Of a stretch of DNA of 46,417 nucleotides, positions 7,903 through 17,725 are shown piece by piece. The translations under genes and the position numbers were made by a program. The notes beneath the pieces are model-generated. The model was not told where the DNA came from and did not search any database. It worked only from the letters and a program-made list of their open reading frames with translations. The stretch comes from an uncultured Porphyromonadaceae bacterium (lineage in GTDB: Bacteria; Bacteroidota; Bacteroidia; Bacteroidales; Muribaculaceae), in the NCBI GenBank assembly GCA_948467675.1, contig CAOKFI010000019.1, forward strand, positions 1-46,417, written 5' to 3'. Position 1 is the first letter of the stretch, and each line of letters starts with the position of its first letter.

Positions 7903-9780
7903 TTAACGGCCGATGACTGCGGGAACAGGTCGGGTGGAGAGGTTACGGAGGTCGGCTATCTGCCATACGGAGCCTTCGATAAGCGACACATACACCAGTC
8001 CGGTTTCTGGATCCACATCGATACCGTTTATTTCCGATACCCCGAGAGTAAACGATGCTACTACCACCTGCCGTTCAGGATCCACTACGGTGACAATTCC
8101 ACGACGCGAACCGCAATACACCAGACCATTGCTTTCGGCCACAATACATGGGGCATGATCATAGCCTATACCCATATCCACAGTCCACAGTTCGGTGTAT
8201 TCAGGCTTACCGGTAGCCACAGCCACAAGCTCGCCGTCCATAGTCTTAGCATAGACACGGCTTCCATCGGCACTACGCCCGAGGCTCTCGCGGAAACGGT
8301 GTGCATTGGAACGCCACCGCTGCTTGCCGTCGCGGTCAAGGGAGGTCATGAACCGATCCGGAGCCACAAGAATAACCTCATCGGCTGTCACTACCGGCAC
8401 ACAGTTGCCGGGGCCGAGCATATTGGCCTCCTTGCCGTTGTTCCAGTTCCATCGGCGGCTTCCGGTCCGTGTGTCAAGACAGTAGAGATTGGTATCCCAG
8501 ACCCCGAACACGATGTCATCGCCGTCAAATGCCGGTGCTGCCTGACAGTAGTTGGCCAACGAGTCATAACGCCATATAAGCTGGCCGGTAGCGGCATCAC
8601 GTTTTTCCATCAGTTTATATCCGCCGAGATACAGAGCACCGTCACGTATGGTTCCATCGGCCACATACGGTCCGGGGGCAGATTCGCGACGGATCACACT
8701 ACCTGTGGCGGCATCGAGAGTAAGCAGTTCTTTATCGGACGACGGCACATATATCAGCCCCTTTTCAATGTATGGCACAGGTCTGGCAAAAAGCGACGCG
8801 CCCGTAGGAGTGCTCCATAGCAACTCTCCGGTACCCGGACACACGGCCTTCACATCGCCGAGCGATGTTCCATAATATATGGCACCGTCACCAATACCTA
8901 TGCGGGTGAATATCGACGCGCTGTCAGCTACTATTTTTGAAATATGGAAACCGTCAGGTGTCACATATTCGGAATCCTGCTCCGCCCTATCGTCGGCAAG
9001 CGGTTCTATCGATGTATTCGCAGACCAGCTGTAACGCCGCACAGGGTCGTGCCCGATACGCTTTTCCAATACTATCACCGAGTCCCGGTCTATATCCATC
9101 AGTGAATATCCATAATCGCCGTTACGCATATCCAGAGCTCTAACCATCACGGCATCTATTCCGCCACCACGATACTTTTTCCAATGATGCAGATGACCGT
9201 TTACATGGGCTATCACGGGATACCGCTCAAGCACTTTTATATATTCCCGATAATTGTCCATATCTGCATTCAGCGGATAGTGATTGAACGAAACGACACG
9301 CTTCCCTGGAGTCACCCGCTCCGAAAGCGTACGGTCGAGCCAATGCAGATCCTCCTGCTTCACATGTCCGTCGCCCATCTTCATATATGGGCCGCAGTTT
9401 ATGCCTACAAGCACAAGCGAATCAGTTTCCGCCACGAAACGGTCATTGCCCCACAGACTGACAAACGTACGCGTAGCGCTCTGCGACCAGTTGTTCTCAT
9501 GGTTTCCCGGCAAAACGCAGACAGGCTTTACTATGCCGTCAAGGATAGACTTCACATTGATCAGCTGCTCGTCGCTTCCTTCATTCGACAGATCTCCGTC
9601 GACTACCACCACGTCGATATCAGGAGCCGAATTTATCTCGTCTACGGCGACTCTCAATACAGAATCGCAGGCATTTCCCGGAGTCACATGAATGTCAGAC
9701 AACACGGCTATCCGTGCGGAGTTTGCAGCAAACGGAGTCGCCAGCAACAACGCTGACGACAATATGGTTCTTATACGCAT
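7903..9780 (-). CDS. Secreted metallophosphoesterase fused to a PQQ-type beta-propeller
   Basis: A 625-residue protein with a signal peptide (about residues 1-21, ending NSA). The calcineurin-like phosphoesterase domain (about 22-250) shows the metal motifs in order: DIH (29-31), GD (62-63), GNHE (92-95), SFNHYPLN and GHLHHW. From about residue 265 to the end are repeated blades of the PQQ/BamB type (LLWSTPTGASLFARPV, GQLIWRYDS, GSRRWNWNNG), forming a beta-propeller. The catalytic set looks intact, so a periplasmic or surface phosphatase or phosphodiesterase is likely; its substrate cannot be read. It converges on the response-regulator gene and is divergent from the DUF3943 gene. Confidence 0.88.
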   Translation of the reverse strand: MRIRTILSSALLLATPFAANSARIAVLSDIHVTPGNACDSVLRVAVDEINSAPDIDVVVVDGDLSNEGSDEQLINVKSILDGIVKPVCVLPGNHENNWSQSATRTFVSLWGNDRFVAETDSLVLVGINCGPYMKMGDGHVKQEDLHWLDRTLSERVTPGKRVVSFNHYPLNADMDNYREYIKVLERYPVIAHVNGHLHHWKKYRGGGIDAVMVRALDMRNGDYGYSLMDIDRDSVIVLEKRIGHDPVRRYSWSANTSIEPLADDRAEQDSEYVTPDGFHISKIVADSASIFTRIGIGDGAIYYGTSLGDVKAVCPGTGELLWSTPTGASLFARPVPYIEKGLIYVPSSDKELLTLDAATGSVIRRESAPGPYVADGTIRDGALYLGGYKLMEKRDAATGQLIWRYDSLANYCQAAPAFDGDDIVFGVWDTNLYCLDTRTGSRRWNWNNGKEANMLGPGNCVPVVTADEVILVAPDRFMTSLDRDGKQRWRSNAHRFRESLGRSADGSRVYAKTMDGELVAVATGKPEYTELWTVDMGIGYDHAPCIVAESNGLVYCGSRRGIVTVVDPERQVVVASFTLGVSEINGIDVDPETGLVYVSLIEGSVWQIADLRNLSTRPVPAVIGR

Positions 9781-9893
9781 CAGTCAATCTATCTAAGGTT
9801 AGTTTAAATTTCCGTAAAATTAATCATTTCGCCACATACTTTGAAAAAATACACCGGACATTTGTTATATCATCAAATATATTTCATTTCATC

Positions 9894-10763
9894 ATGTCTG
9901 CTAAAAATTCACGTTTCAACTCATTGCTGGCTGCGGTCATAACCGCAGTAATGGCCATGCCTGTACATCTCATGGCACAGAATAAGGCGTATGAAATGGT
10001 CGATATATCCGAAATCATGATATCGCCAGATACGATACGACTGGCCGGCCAACCGCTCGAACCGACCCATAAGGCCAGCCTGACCATCTACGACATGCCA
10101 TATTCAATGCGCGGAAGCTGCCACGACTGGAAACGTCTATGGCTCAATACTGGTGTGCTTGCCGGAGCCTATCTCGCCACACTCGGAGTCCTCGAACTGC
10201 TTCCTGAAGACGCCACGTCGTGGAACCGTGCCGCCATCACATCGGTTCCGCCGTTCCGCCGCTGGTGGACACACGTCAAAGCAGGGCCGGAATGGGATCA
10301 TGACAATGTGGTATTCAACTATGTGCTGCATCCATACGCCGGTGCAGCCTACTATATGGGAGCCCGCAGTTGCGGATTCAACGTCTACCAGTCATTTCTG
10401 TATTGCGCTTGCATCTCCACAATCGGATGGGAATATGGTATAGAAGCGTTCATGGAATACCCGTCGTGGCAGGATCTGTTCGTAACACCGGTAATAGGCA
10501 GCGTGATCGGAGAATGTTTCTATAAAGTCAAACGCCATATCGTGTCCGACGGCTACAGGTTAGCCGGATCCAGAATACTCGGCAACATCGTGGTATTCCT
10601 CGTCGATCCGGTCAACGAAGTCATCGGCCTGTTCGCCGGCAACCCTTGCCGGAAAAGGCTTCCGTATTCAACCGCTTCTCCCGTAGAAGTATCCACTACA
10701 CCATGGATAAGATCCGTTCATGGCGACATGGCCTATGGCTTCTCCGTGACATGCACATTCTGA
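9894..10763 (+). CDS. DUF3943-like envelope protein
   Basis: A 289-residue protein. I place the start at the ATG at 9894 (MSAKNSRF), followed by a signal peptide ending near LMAQ (about residue 28). The core, about residues 120-240, matches what I know of DUF3943 proteins: NYVLHPYAGAAYYMGARSCGF, then a helix ending WEYGIEAFMEYPS, QDLFVTP and G..IGECFYKVK. Several hydrophobic segments suggest association with a membrane, probably the outer one. The function of the family is unknown. It starts 113 bp from the divergent phosphoesterase gene and ends 85 bp before prfA on the same strand. Confidence 0.75.
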   Translation: MSAKNSRFNSLLAAVITAVMAMPVHLMAQNKAYEMVDISEIMISPDTIRLAGQPLEPTHKASLTIYDMPYSMRGSCHDWKRLWLNTGVLAGAYLATLGVLELLPEDATSWNRAAITSVPPFRRWWTHVKAGPEWDHDNVVFNYVLHPYAGAAYYMGARSCGFNVYQSFLYCACISTIGWEYGIEAFMEYPSWQDLFVTPVIGSVIGECFYKVKRHIVSDGYRLAGSRILGNIVVFLVDPVNEVIGLFAGNPCRKRLPYSTASPVEVSTTPWIRSVHGDMAYGFSVTCTF

Positions 10764-10848
10764 TGCCTAAAACCATGCCGTCAACGGCTGAGGTTTGCAT
10801 TTTTCTTCGTATCTTCGCAAAATAATTGCAAACCAATCCCGATCACTT

Positions 10849-11958
10849 ATGGCCGAAGCATCGCTACTGACACGTCTCGACGGCATCGAAGCACGTTTTG
10901 AGGAAGTAAGCACCCTTATCACCGACCCATCGGTGATCTCGGACATGCGCCGCTATGTACGACTGACCAAAGAGTATAAAGACCTCGAAAAATTAGTCGG
11001 TGCCACACGCCGTTACAGGATGCTTACCGCCAATATCGAAGAAGCCAGGCAGGTACTCGACAGCGAAAATGACGAAGACCTCCGTGCTCTCGCCCGCGAA
11101 GAACTGGATGAAGCCTCAAAAACGATACCGCAACTGGAAGAGGAGATAAAACTGCTGCTCATTCCGGCTGATCCTGAAGACGGGAAAAACGCTATTGTCG
11201 AAATACGCGGCGGAACCGGCGGCGACGAAGCGGCCATATTTGCCGGCGACCTGTTCAAGATGTACAGCCGCTACTGCGAGTCGCGCGGATGGAACGTAGC
11301 CGTGACATCATTCAGCGAAGGCACTGCCGGAGGATTCAAAGAGATCGTGTTCGCAGTGACCGGCGAAGGAGTATACGGCATACTGAAATACGAGAGCGGA
11401 GTGCACCGCGTACAGCGTGTGCCGGCCACCGAAACACAGGGACGCGTCCACACCTCGGCGGCAACAGTCGCTGTTCTTCCAGAAGCCGAGGAATTCGATG
11501 TCGAGATCAACGAAGGAGAGATCAAATGGGATACATTCCGTTCCGGAGGCGCAGGCGGCCAGAATGTCAACAAAGTGGAATCAGGTGTACGCCTGCGCTA
11601 CATGTGGCGCAACCCCAATACCGGCGAGACCGAGGAGATACTGATCGAATGTACCGAGACCCGCGACCAGCCCAAAAACAAAGAGCGTGCGCTGAGCCGT
11701 CTGCGCACATTCATCTACGATAAAGAGCATCAGAAATATCTCGACGACATAGCATCGCGCCGAAAGACCATGGTGTCGACCGGCGACCGTTCGGCCAAGA
11801 TACGCACCTACAACTATCCGCAGGGGCGCATCACCGACCACCGCATCAACTACACGATCTACAATCTGCAGGCATTTGTCGACGGCGACATCCAGGACTG
11901 CATAGACCATCTGATAATTGCGGAAAATGCCGAAAAACTCAAAGCATCCGAACTATAA
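10849..11958 (+). CDS. prfA: Peptide chain release factor 1
   Basis: A 369-residue class I release factor that recognises UAA and UAG in the ribosomal A site and triggers peptide release. The codon-recognition tripeptide is Pro-Ala-Thr (192-194, in [15 protein letters not shown]), which marks RF1 rather than RF2. The peptidyl-tRNA hydrolysis motif GGQ is at 236-238 ([11 protein letters not shown]). Length fits the family (about 360). The ATG at 10849 starts [20 protein letters not shown]; the longer upstream frame is rejected. A TATCTTCGC close to the -7 consensus lies at 10810-10818. It heads a probable operon with the DUF4153 gene (14 bp gap) and pyrF. Confidence 0.97.
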   Translation: MAEASLLTRLDGIEARFEEVSTLITDPSVISDMRRYVRLTKEYKDLEKLVGATRRYRMLTANIEEARQVLDSENDEDLRALAREELDEASKTIPQLEEEIKLLLIPADPEDGKNAIVEIRGGTGGDEAAIFAGDLFKMYSRYCESRGWNVAVTSFSEGTAGGFKEIVFAVTGEGVYGILKYESGVHRVQRVPATETQGRVHTSAATVAVLPEAEEFDVEINEGEIKWDTFRSGGAGGQNVNKVESGVRLRYMWRNPNTGETEEILIECTETRDQPKNKERALSRLRTFIYDKEHQKYLDDIASRRKTMVSTGDRSAKIRTYNYPQGRITDHRINYTIYNLQAFVDGDIQDCIDHLIIAENAEKLKASEL

Positions 11959-11972
11959 CCAATCAATAACCG

Positions 11973-13751
11973 ATGACTACACCTCCTCCCACACCCACCG
12001 CAAAGAAAAACCTGCTCAGCCAGCTGTCATGGCATACAATCTCTGCTGATATCGCAGTATGCTGGCACCGGTTTCCTCTGACAGTAGTCTACGTAGTCCT
12101 ACTGTCGGTATGGCTTATTACCGACGCGTTCAGCGCCATCCCTGAAGTCCTGAAACCATCCGGCGTGCTCGACTTCATATTCAGCGCCGGATCTCTGCTC
12201 TCGCTCGTAATCTATCTCTGGCTCGAAGAACGTCCTTCGCCACGTTACGGAAAATGGATACAGATAGCCGGATGTATGATAATGGCGGCTGATGCCATCT
12301 GGCTATATTCCGAAAACGGATCCTGGGGCTGGGCGATCAGCATCGGGCACGGTGCTGTAATCGGAGCACTGCTGATAGCTCTGTTTTTCATATCGTTCAT
12401 TGGCGAAAAAGATGATATTCCGGCATGGAACTTTTCATGGTCGCTGATCAAGTCGCTTGTTATCGTAGGAGCGATATCGGCAGCCATGGCATTGGCATTG
12501 TTCATAATCATCATGACTGCCCACAGCCTTTTCCATTTCGACGATATATGGCGGATAGAGGCCTCTATGATGATCGTCGGCTGCTACACGATACCGGCGA
12601 TGATATTTCTGGGGCGTATACCGTCAGGAGCGTCCAAGCACAACAGCATCCCGCTGCCGTCACGTTTCCTAACCGGGATCACCCGCTACCTGTTCGTACC
12701 GACAATGTCGCTGCTGCTGATCATTCTCTATGCATACGCAATAAAGATTCTGGTCAGTTTCGAACTCCCCAAAGGCACCGTTTCGTGGTCTGTGACCGGT
12801 GCTATGATTGGCTGTTGCCTTATCGAGTTCCTTCTCTATCCTTCGCATATAAGCGGGTCATCGGCACGCGATAGAGCCATAGCCCGCTGGCTGCCTATAG
12901 CAGTGATGCCTCTGCTGGTACTGATGACTGTCGCCGCGTTAAGACGCATATCCGATTACGGCATAACAGTGGAACGCCTGTATCTGCTCACATTCAATAT
13001 CTGGGCCTACGGAGTATGCATTGGGCTGTTTATCACACGTGCGCGACGTCTCTACTGGGTACCATGCTCTTTCGCCGCATTGTTTCTCATCACCTCTATC
13101 CTGCCGGTAAACTACACTACAATAAGCCGCAGCGCAGTGCAACACGATCTGCGCAATACACTTACCTCTATCACCGACAGACCGCTTCCATTGTCGCAGA
13201 CCGAATACAACAAACTTATCGACGCACAGACACTCCGATCGAAAGACAAGATCGAGGGCAAACTCCATTACCTGCAGGATAATTTCGGCATAGAGTCACT
13301 GGCCGACATAGTCACCATCGACAAAAAGACCCAGCGCTACTGGTACCCTCGACCCTCGCGATATCTCGATGACGAGGCAGAGGTCGTAACCGAAGAAGTC
13401 ACTCTCCCCAACGAAATCAGTCTACGATACGAAAATCCAGTCACTATACCTGTTGGTTTCAGCAAAGTCGAACGAACAAATTACATCTCGAGATACACGA
13501 CAGACAGCATAGACAAGAATGTGATACATGTCAGATATGAGAACAACGACGATTCATTTACATTCAAACTGGATATCGACTCTCTGAGATCGATAGACTA
13601 TCAGGGCGTTATGGATCAGGCTATTCTCTGTCCTGTCGAGAACCGCGACAGCGCTATCTTCATAATGTCATACTACCGTATAACGTTCGATGATATAAAA
13701 CGCGACAGCATAGACTATATCAATATAGACGGATATATATTCACCAAATAA
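11973..13751 (+). CDS. DUF4153-type polytopic membrane protein
   Basis: A 592-residue inner-membrane protein. The N-terminal two thirds hold about ten to twelve hydrophobic helices (first at about 35-55). They include the pattern typical of DUF4153 (AMALALFIIIMTAHSLFHFD, ITRYLFVPTMSLLLIILYAYAIKI). The C-terminal region (about 390-592) is soluble and includes the segment RPLPLSQTEYNKLIDAQTL. The function is unknown in all organisms I know of. It is placed 14 bp after prfA and 28 bp before pyrF, so it is probably co-transcribed with both. Confidence 0.8.
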   Translation: MTTPPPTPTAKKNLLSQLSWHTISADIAVCWHRFPLTVVYVVLLSVWLITDAFSAIPEVLKPSGVLDFIFSAGSLLSLVIYLWLEERPSPRYGKWIQIAGCMIMAADAIWLYSENGSWGWAISIGHGAVIGALLIALFFISFIGEKDDIPAWNFSWSLIKSLVIVGAISAAMALALFIIIMTAHSLFHFDDIWRIEASMMIVGCYTIPAMIFLGRIPSGASKHNSIPLPSRFLTGITRYLFVPTMSLLLIILYAYAIKILVSFELPKGTVSWSVTGAMIGCCLIEFLLYPSHISGSSARDRAIARWLPIAVMPLLVLMTVAALRRISDYGITVERLYLLTFNIWAYGVCIGLFITRARRLYWVPCSFAALFLITSILPVNYTTISRSAVQHDLRNTLTSITDRPLPLSQTEYNKLIDAQTLRSKDKIEGKLHYLQDNFGIESLADIVTIDKKTQRYWYPRPSRYLDDEAEVVTEEVTLPNEISLRYENPVTIPVGFSKVERTNYISRYTTDSIDKNVIHVRYENNDDSFTFKLDIDSLRSIDYQGVMDQAILCPVENRDSAIFIMSYYRITFDDIKRDSIDYINIDGYIFTK

Positions 13752-13779
13752 GTATAATAGTTAATAACCCACAAACGAT

Positions 13780-14610
13780 ATGACACGTAAAGAACTGTTT
13801 GAAAATATACGTCGCAAAGGTTCGTTCCTTTGTGTAGGGCTCGATCCCGACATCAAAAAGATTCCCCGCCACCTGCTCGATGAGGAGAATCCCCTGCTGG
13901 CATTCAATAAAGCTATTATCGACGCAACAGCACAATATGCGGTAGCCTATAAGCCGAATCTCGCATTTTACGAGAGTCTCGGCGTGCAGGGATGGATCGC
14001 ATTCGAGGAAACCGTGCGATATATCCAGGAAAAATATCCCAACCAGTTCATCATTGCCGATGCAAAACGCGGCGACATCGGCAACACATCGGCCATGTAT
14101 GCCCGCAGTTTCTTCGAACACATGAGCGTAGATGCCATCACAGTGGCTCCCTACATGGGCGAGGACAGCGTGAAGCCGTTTCTCGGCTATTCCGGCAAAT
14201 GGGTTATCCTGCTCGCTCTCACCTCCAACAAAGGGAGTCATGATTTCCAGCTCATACGCGACGAAAACGGCAAGCGCCTTTTCGAAAACGTGATTCTCAA
14301 ATCCCAGACATGGGCATCGACCGATGAACTTATGTATGTGGTAGGCGCGACTCAAGGCAAGATGTTCGAGGATATCCGTGCTTTGGCTCCCGACAGCTTC
14401 CTGCTCGTTCCAGGAGTAGGCGCACAGGGCGGCAGCCTCGAGGAGGTGGCCAAATATGGTATGACCGACGACTGCGGTCTGCTCGTCAACTCCTCGCGCG
14501 GCATCATATTCGCATCCGACGGCGAAGACTTCGCAGAAGCAGCTGCCCGCGAGGCGTCAAAACTCGCTGCTGACATGAACACTCTGCTCAAAGCCCGCGG
14601 CATCATCTGA
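13780..14610 (+). CDS. pyrF: Orotidine 5'-phosphate decarboxylase
   Basis: A 276-residue enzyme for the last step of UMP synthesis: decarboxylation of orotidine 5'-phosphate in the cytoplasm. The catalytic signature is [10 protein letters not shown] with Asp94, Lys96 and Asp99; the phosphate-binding end reads [11 protein letters not shown] and [12 protein letters not shown]. Length and motifs fit the longer, type 2 class of OMP decarboxylases. It ends the prfA-DUF4153-pyrF run and is followed 20 bp later by a strong hairpin. Other pathway genes in the window are pyrK and pyrD at 27799-29471. Confidence 0.96.
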   Translation: MTRKELFENIRRKGSFLCVGLDPDIKKIPRHLLDEENPLLAFNKAIIDATAQYAVAYKPNLAFYESLGVQGWIAFEETVRYIQEKYPNQFIIADAKRGDIGNTSAMYARSFFEHMSVDAITVAPYMGEDSVKPFLGYSGKWVILLALTSNKGSHDFQLIRDENGKRLFENVILKSQTWASTDELMYVVGATQGKMFEDIRALAPDSFLLVPGVGAQGGSLEEVAKYGMTDDCGLLVNSSRGIIFASDGEDFAEAAAREASKLAADMNTLLKARGII

Positions 14611-14630
14611 TCGCTGACCGACAATGCAAT

Positions 14631-14673
14631 ACGATAAAGGCTATCTGCGACAAAAGCAGATGGCCTTTATCGT
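14631..14673 (+). terminator. Hairpin terminator after pyrF
   Basis: Two 18-nt arms (14631-14648 and 14656-14673) pair with one mismatch around the loop GACAAAA. The arms begin ACGATAAAGG and end CCTTTATCGT. An AT-rich tract follows. Confidence 0.8.
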
Positions 14674-14832
14674 ATATATTATATAAAGCGAAAGCGGTCG
14701 AACTGAACTTTACCGGAAACGCGTATATTAAAAAGTACGGATGAAATGCGGGATCTGTCTGTATAAGATGTATGAGTTTGGCTCAAACGGTTTAAAATAC
14801 AGCTCAACATGCAATAAACGGTCAGTATCGCA

Positions 14833-14866
14833 TTGAGAAGGATTATCTGTTTTTGCATATCTTTGC
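14833..14866 (+). promoter_or_regulatory. Promoter of the TPR sensor kinase
   Basis: TATCTTTGC at 14858-14866 fits the TAnnTTTG -7 element; a TTG at 14833-14835 lies 22 bp upstream as a possible -33. The start codon is 61 nt downstream. Confidence 0.5.
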
Positions 14867-14927
14867 AAATGCTATAACCGGAATATAGCTGGGGTATCAA
14901 AAACATCCGTCACATTTCAATATATCT

Positions 14928-16976
14928 ATGCAGACCTTGGATAATATCAGATATATCATCGCAGCTATATTTATCGGAGCAGCAACTGTAATCCTGCCAT
15001 GCTGCGGCAAACAAGATGATACCTCTGCACGGACCGATGCTCAATCCGAAGCCCTCCGCACTCTCGACGATTCACTCGCAATACATTCACCCGCGGCCGA
15101 AAAAATGATACAAACCGGTCTGGATTCCGCGACCGACAGCCTGGAATACTATGACTACTATCTGCGGCTGATGCGCACTCAGATATCGCTTGCACTCCCT
15201 GACACCGCCGCAATAGAGTGGGATCGCGTAATAAAATTTCTGGAGTCTCAGCCACAGTCGGCACGTGTGAAAGGTATGCTCGGCGTATTGTACAACTCCA
15301 AAGGGTATCTCTGGTACAAGATGCAATGTGATCCACACGAAACGATAGGATTCTATACCAAAGCATACGAGGTGCTTCAGAACAGCGATCAGGAACGCAG
15401 CCTTCCGGATGTTTGCGCCAACATAGGCGACAGCTACATGGAGCTGAGCGAGATGCCGGAAGCAGCACAATGGTACCGCCGGGCTCTGTTTCTGTGCGAT
15501 TCGCTGCAATTGCCGGAACAAAGCAACCTCAGCCTGTATATGGGACTCGGCCGCATCTACCAGAATCTGGAGGATTTCGATGCCGCCCTCCGATGCTATG
15601 AAACGGTAAACGCGAATATAGACCAGTTGCCGCTGCACATGAAGATATATTTTCTCAACAATTTCGGCAACTACCACTACTATACCAAAGATTACACGGC
15701 AGCACTCGCAACATTCGATTCGTTGGAAAATCTGCTCACAGAATCCGGACTGGAGCATGATTTCGATATCTATATCTGCCGTCTGAATCTCGCCGACGTC
15801 CATCTCAACCTCGGCAATACCGGCAACGCAGTAGCATATCTCGATATGGTAGAGCCGTTTTTCCGGAAATACGGTGTGGAACCGGCCATATATTATGCCA
15901 ATACCATACGAATAGGCCTTGCCATGCAGGCTGATGATACCGGACAGGTGCGACAGATTCTCGATTCGGAACAGATCAACGGACCGATAGATTTTACTCT
16001 TGTCAACATACGTTCACGCTACATGCAGGAGTACTACGTGAAGCGAAACGATTTCCGCAAGGCATACGCCAGCCTGAAATCAGACATAGCCTACAACGAT
16101 TCTCTACAACACAACATAGCCAGGATGCGCAGCGCCGAGATTATGATGCGTCACGCACAGGATACGATCCAGCTTCACCACCATATAATAATGCAGCAGA
16201 AAGACGCCGACATACAATCTATGCACAACCGCTGGTACGGCAGTATAGTAGGAATCGTAATACTTGCACTGCTATCGCTATATCTTCTGACACTCGCACG
16301 AAAACGCCATCTTCAGAACGAAATACGCCTCATACACATGAAACTCGCTGCGGCGCGAAACCGCATTTCACCTCATTTCATATTCAACGTTCTGAACAAC
16401 CGCATCACAGCCACAGACAAAAAAGATGCCGATGAACTGATGGCGCTGACCAAACTTATACGAGAGAATCTCAACATCTCAGGCAAAGAATACGTATCGC
16501 TGCAGGAGGAAATCGATTTCGTGCGGTACTACATCGATGTATGCAGCCATTCGATAGGTCCGGACTTCGAATTCAGGATCGAAGCACCGGATACCAAAAC
16601 AATGCGTTCAATATACGTGCCTTCGATGTTCATACAGATACTCGTAGAAAACGCTATAAAACATGCTCTTAAAAACAAAGAGGGACACAAGGAACTGCTT
16701 GTGCGAATAACAGTAGACAGTATGACATGTCATATCAGCGTGATCGACAATGGCCCGGGATTCGATATACGGCGCAGCGATGCATCGTCGACCAAAACAG
16801 GCCTGCGCGTGATACGAAGTTCCATAGCGCTGATCAACCGTACCCAGAAACGAAAAATCAAATTCAATATAACGAATATCCATACTCCAGAAGGCGAAAT
16901 AGCCGGATGCAACGCAACACTGTCGATTCCGGCAACAGGAATCAACACAGACAATATAGACAACTCAACAGAATGA
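14928..16976 (+). CDS. TPR-repeat LytS-type sensor histidine kinase
   Basis: A 682-residue kinase. The N-terminus has a hydrophobic leader ending VILPCCGKQ, perhaps lipid-modified although Pro before Cys is atypical. A long helical region (about 30-420) reads as TPR repeats, for example ANIGDSYMELSEMPEAAQWYRRAL and YTKDYTAALATFDSLENLL. One membrane helix follows (about 438-458). The cytoplasmic part is of the His_kinase/LytS class: AARNRISPHFIFNVLNN with His483, then ILVENAIKHAL (N box) and VIDNGPGFD. The stop overlaps the LytTR regulator start (ATGA). Periplasmic TPRs probably sense a protein or peptide; the signal is unknown. Confidence 0.9.
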   Translation: MQTLDNIRYIIAAIFIGAATVILPCCGKQDDTSARTDAQSEALRTLDDSLAIHSPAAEKMIQTGLDSATDSLEYYDYYLRLMRTQISLALPDTAAIEWDRVIKFLESQPQSARVKGMLGVLYNSKGYLWYKMQCDPHETIGFYTKAYEVLQNSDQERSLPDVCANIGDSYMELSEMPEAAQWYRRALFLCDSLQLPEQSNLSLYMGLGRIYQNLEDFDAALRCYETVNANIDQLPLHMKIYFLNNFGNYHYYTKDYTAALATFDSLENLLTESGLEHDFDIYICRLNLADVHLNLGNTGNAVAYLDMVEPFFRKYGVEPAIYYANTIRIGLAMQADDTGQVRQILDSEQINGPIDFTLVNIRSRYMQEYYVKRNDFRKAYASLKSDIAYNDSLQHNIARMRSAEIMMRHAQDTIQLHHHIIMQQKDADIQSMHNRWYGSIVGIVILALLSLYLLTLARKRHLQNEIRLIHMKLAAARNRISPHFIFNVLNNRITATDKKDADELMALTKLIRENLNISGKEYVSLQEEIDFVRYYIDVCSHSIGPDFEFRIEAPDTKTMRSIYVPSMFIQILVENAIKHALKNKEGHKELLVRITVDSMTCHISVIDNGPGFDIRRSDASSTKTGLRVIRSSIALINRTQKRKIKFNITNIHTPEGEIAGCNATLSIPATGINTDNIDNSTE

Positions 16977-17722
16977 ACGCGATTATAATCGACGACGAGC
17001 CCAAAGCCATAACAGCATTGGCGGAGAAGCTATCGAACTATCCCGACATAGACCTGGTAGCCACTGCTACCACCGGTGCAGACGGTATAGAATGTATACG
17101 CTCATGCAAACCGGAGTTGCTGTTTCTCGACATGCAGCTTGATGACATGACAGGTATGGAGATCCTCGAGGCAATAACCGAGATCTGCGATACCCCATGT
17201 CATGTAGTGATCTATACCGCTTATGACGATTATATACTCCCGGCATTCCGCAACCATGCATTCGACTGCCTGCTCAAGCCCATCGATGATGCCGAACTGG
17301 CTACAATCATGAACAGGTTCTATGCATACCGCATGGAACTCAGGGATCACACCCACCGCGAAGACCGCACTCTCAAAAGCGATGACAAACTTTTGTTCTA
17401 CACTAATTCGGAAGATTTCAGACTTGTGCGGATACGGGAAATATGTGTGTTCCGCTACGATCATGACATGCGAGTATGGCTTGTGACAGCTGCAGGGTGC
17501 GACAAACCGATGCAACTAAAGCGAAATGTCAACAAAGATGTGATACTTGCCATCGACAACCGATTCATCCAGGTAAGTAAAAAGCATATCATCAATCTGA
17601 ACTATCTGATCGAAGTCCGAGACAATCTCTGCCGGTTCTATCCTCCGTTCGACAAGATCGAAGATGTGAAAGTAGGACGACTGTACCGCCGCAAACTCAT
17701 AAACCGCTACAACTCTCTCTGA
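16973..17722 (+). CDS. LytTR-family response regulator
   Basis: A 249-residue regulator starting at the ATG at 16973 inside the kinase stop (ATGA), so translation is coupled. The receiver has Asp7/Asp8, phospho-acceptor Asp53 (LLFLDMQLDDMTG), the YTAYDDY segment and LLKPIDD with the conserved Lys. The C-terminal half (about 145-245) is a LytTR DNA-binding domain, seen in IREICVFRYDHDMRVWLV, FIQVSKKHIINLNYLIEV and GRLYRRKLINRY. It is the evident partner of the TPR kinase. Its stop codon lies 3 bp from the stop of the converging ABC-F gene. Confidence 0.93.
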   Translation: MNAIIIDDEPKAITALAEKLSNYPDIDLVATATTGADGIECIRSCKPELLFLDMQLDDMTGMEILEAITEICDTPCHVVIYTAYDDYILPAFRNHAFDCLLKPIDDAELATIMNRFYAYRMELRDHTHREDRTLKSDDKLLFYTNSEDFRLVRIREICVFRYDHDMRVWLVTAAGCDKPMQLKRNVNKDVILAIDNRFIQVSKKHIINLNYLIEVRDNLCRFYPPFDKIEDVKVGRLYRRKLINRYNSL

Positions 17723-17725
17723 CGC

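Larger units (their letters stand above)
14611..14927. other. 317-bp gap: terminator and promoter
   Basis: The gap between pyrF and the sensor kinase holds the terminator at 14631-14673 and the kinase promoter at 14833-14866. The 160 bp between are AT-rich and I see no gene or structured RNA there; a 75-codon minus-strand frame lacks any supporting feature. Confidence 0.6.

Noticed and set aside
7866-7920. Hairpin between the response regulator and phosphoesterase genes as a terminator
   Set aside because: The arms pair only partly and extend into the phosphoesterase coding end; too weak to list.
8155-8820. 221-codon open frame on the plus strand
   Set aside because: Antisense to the propeller part of the phosphoesterase; no start signal or domain.
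9714-9893. 60-codon N-terminal extension of the DUF3943 protein
   Set aside because: It begins at a TTG inside the divergent phosphoesterase gene; the ATG at 9894 gives a proper signal peptide.
14857-14876. TTTGCATATCTTTGCAAA-like symmetry as an operator
   Set aside because: Most of it is explained by the TATCTTTGC promoter element; the symmetry is imperfect and short.
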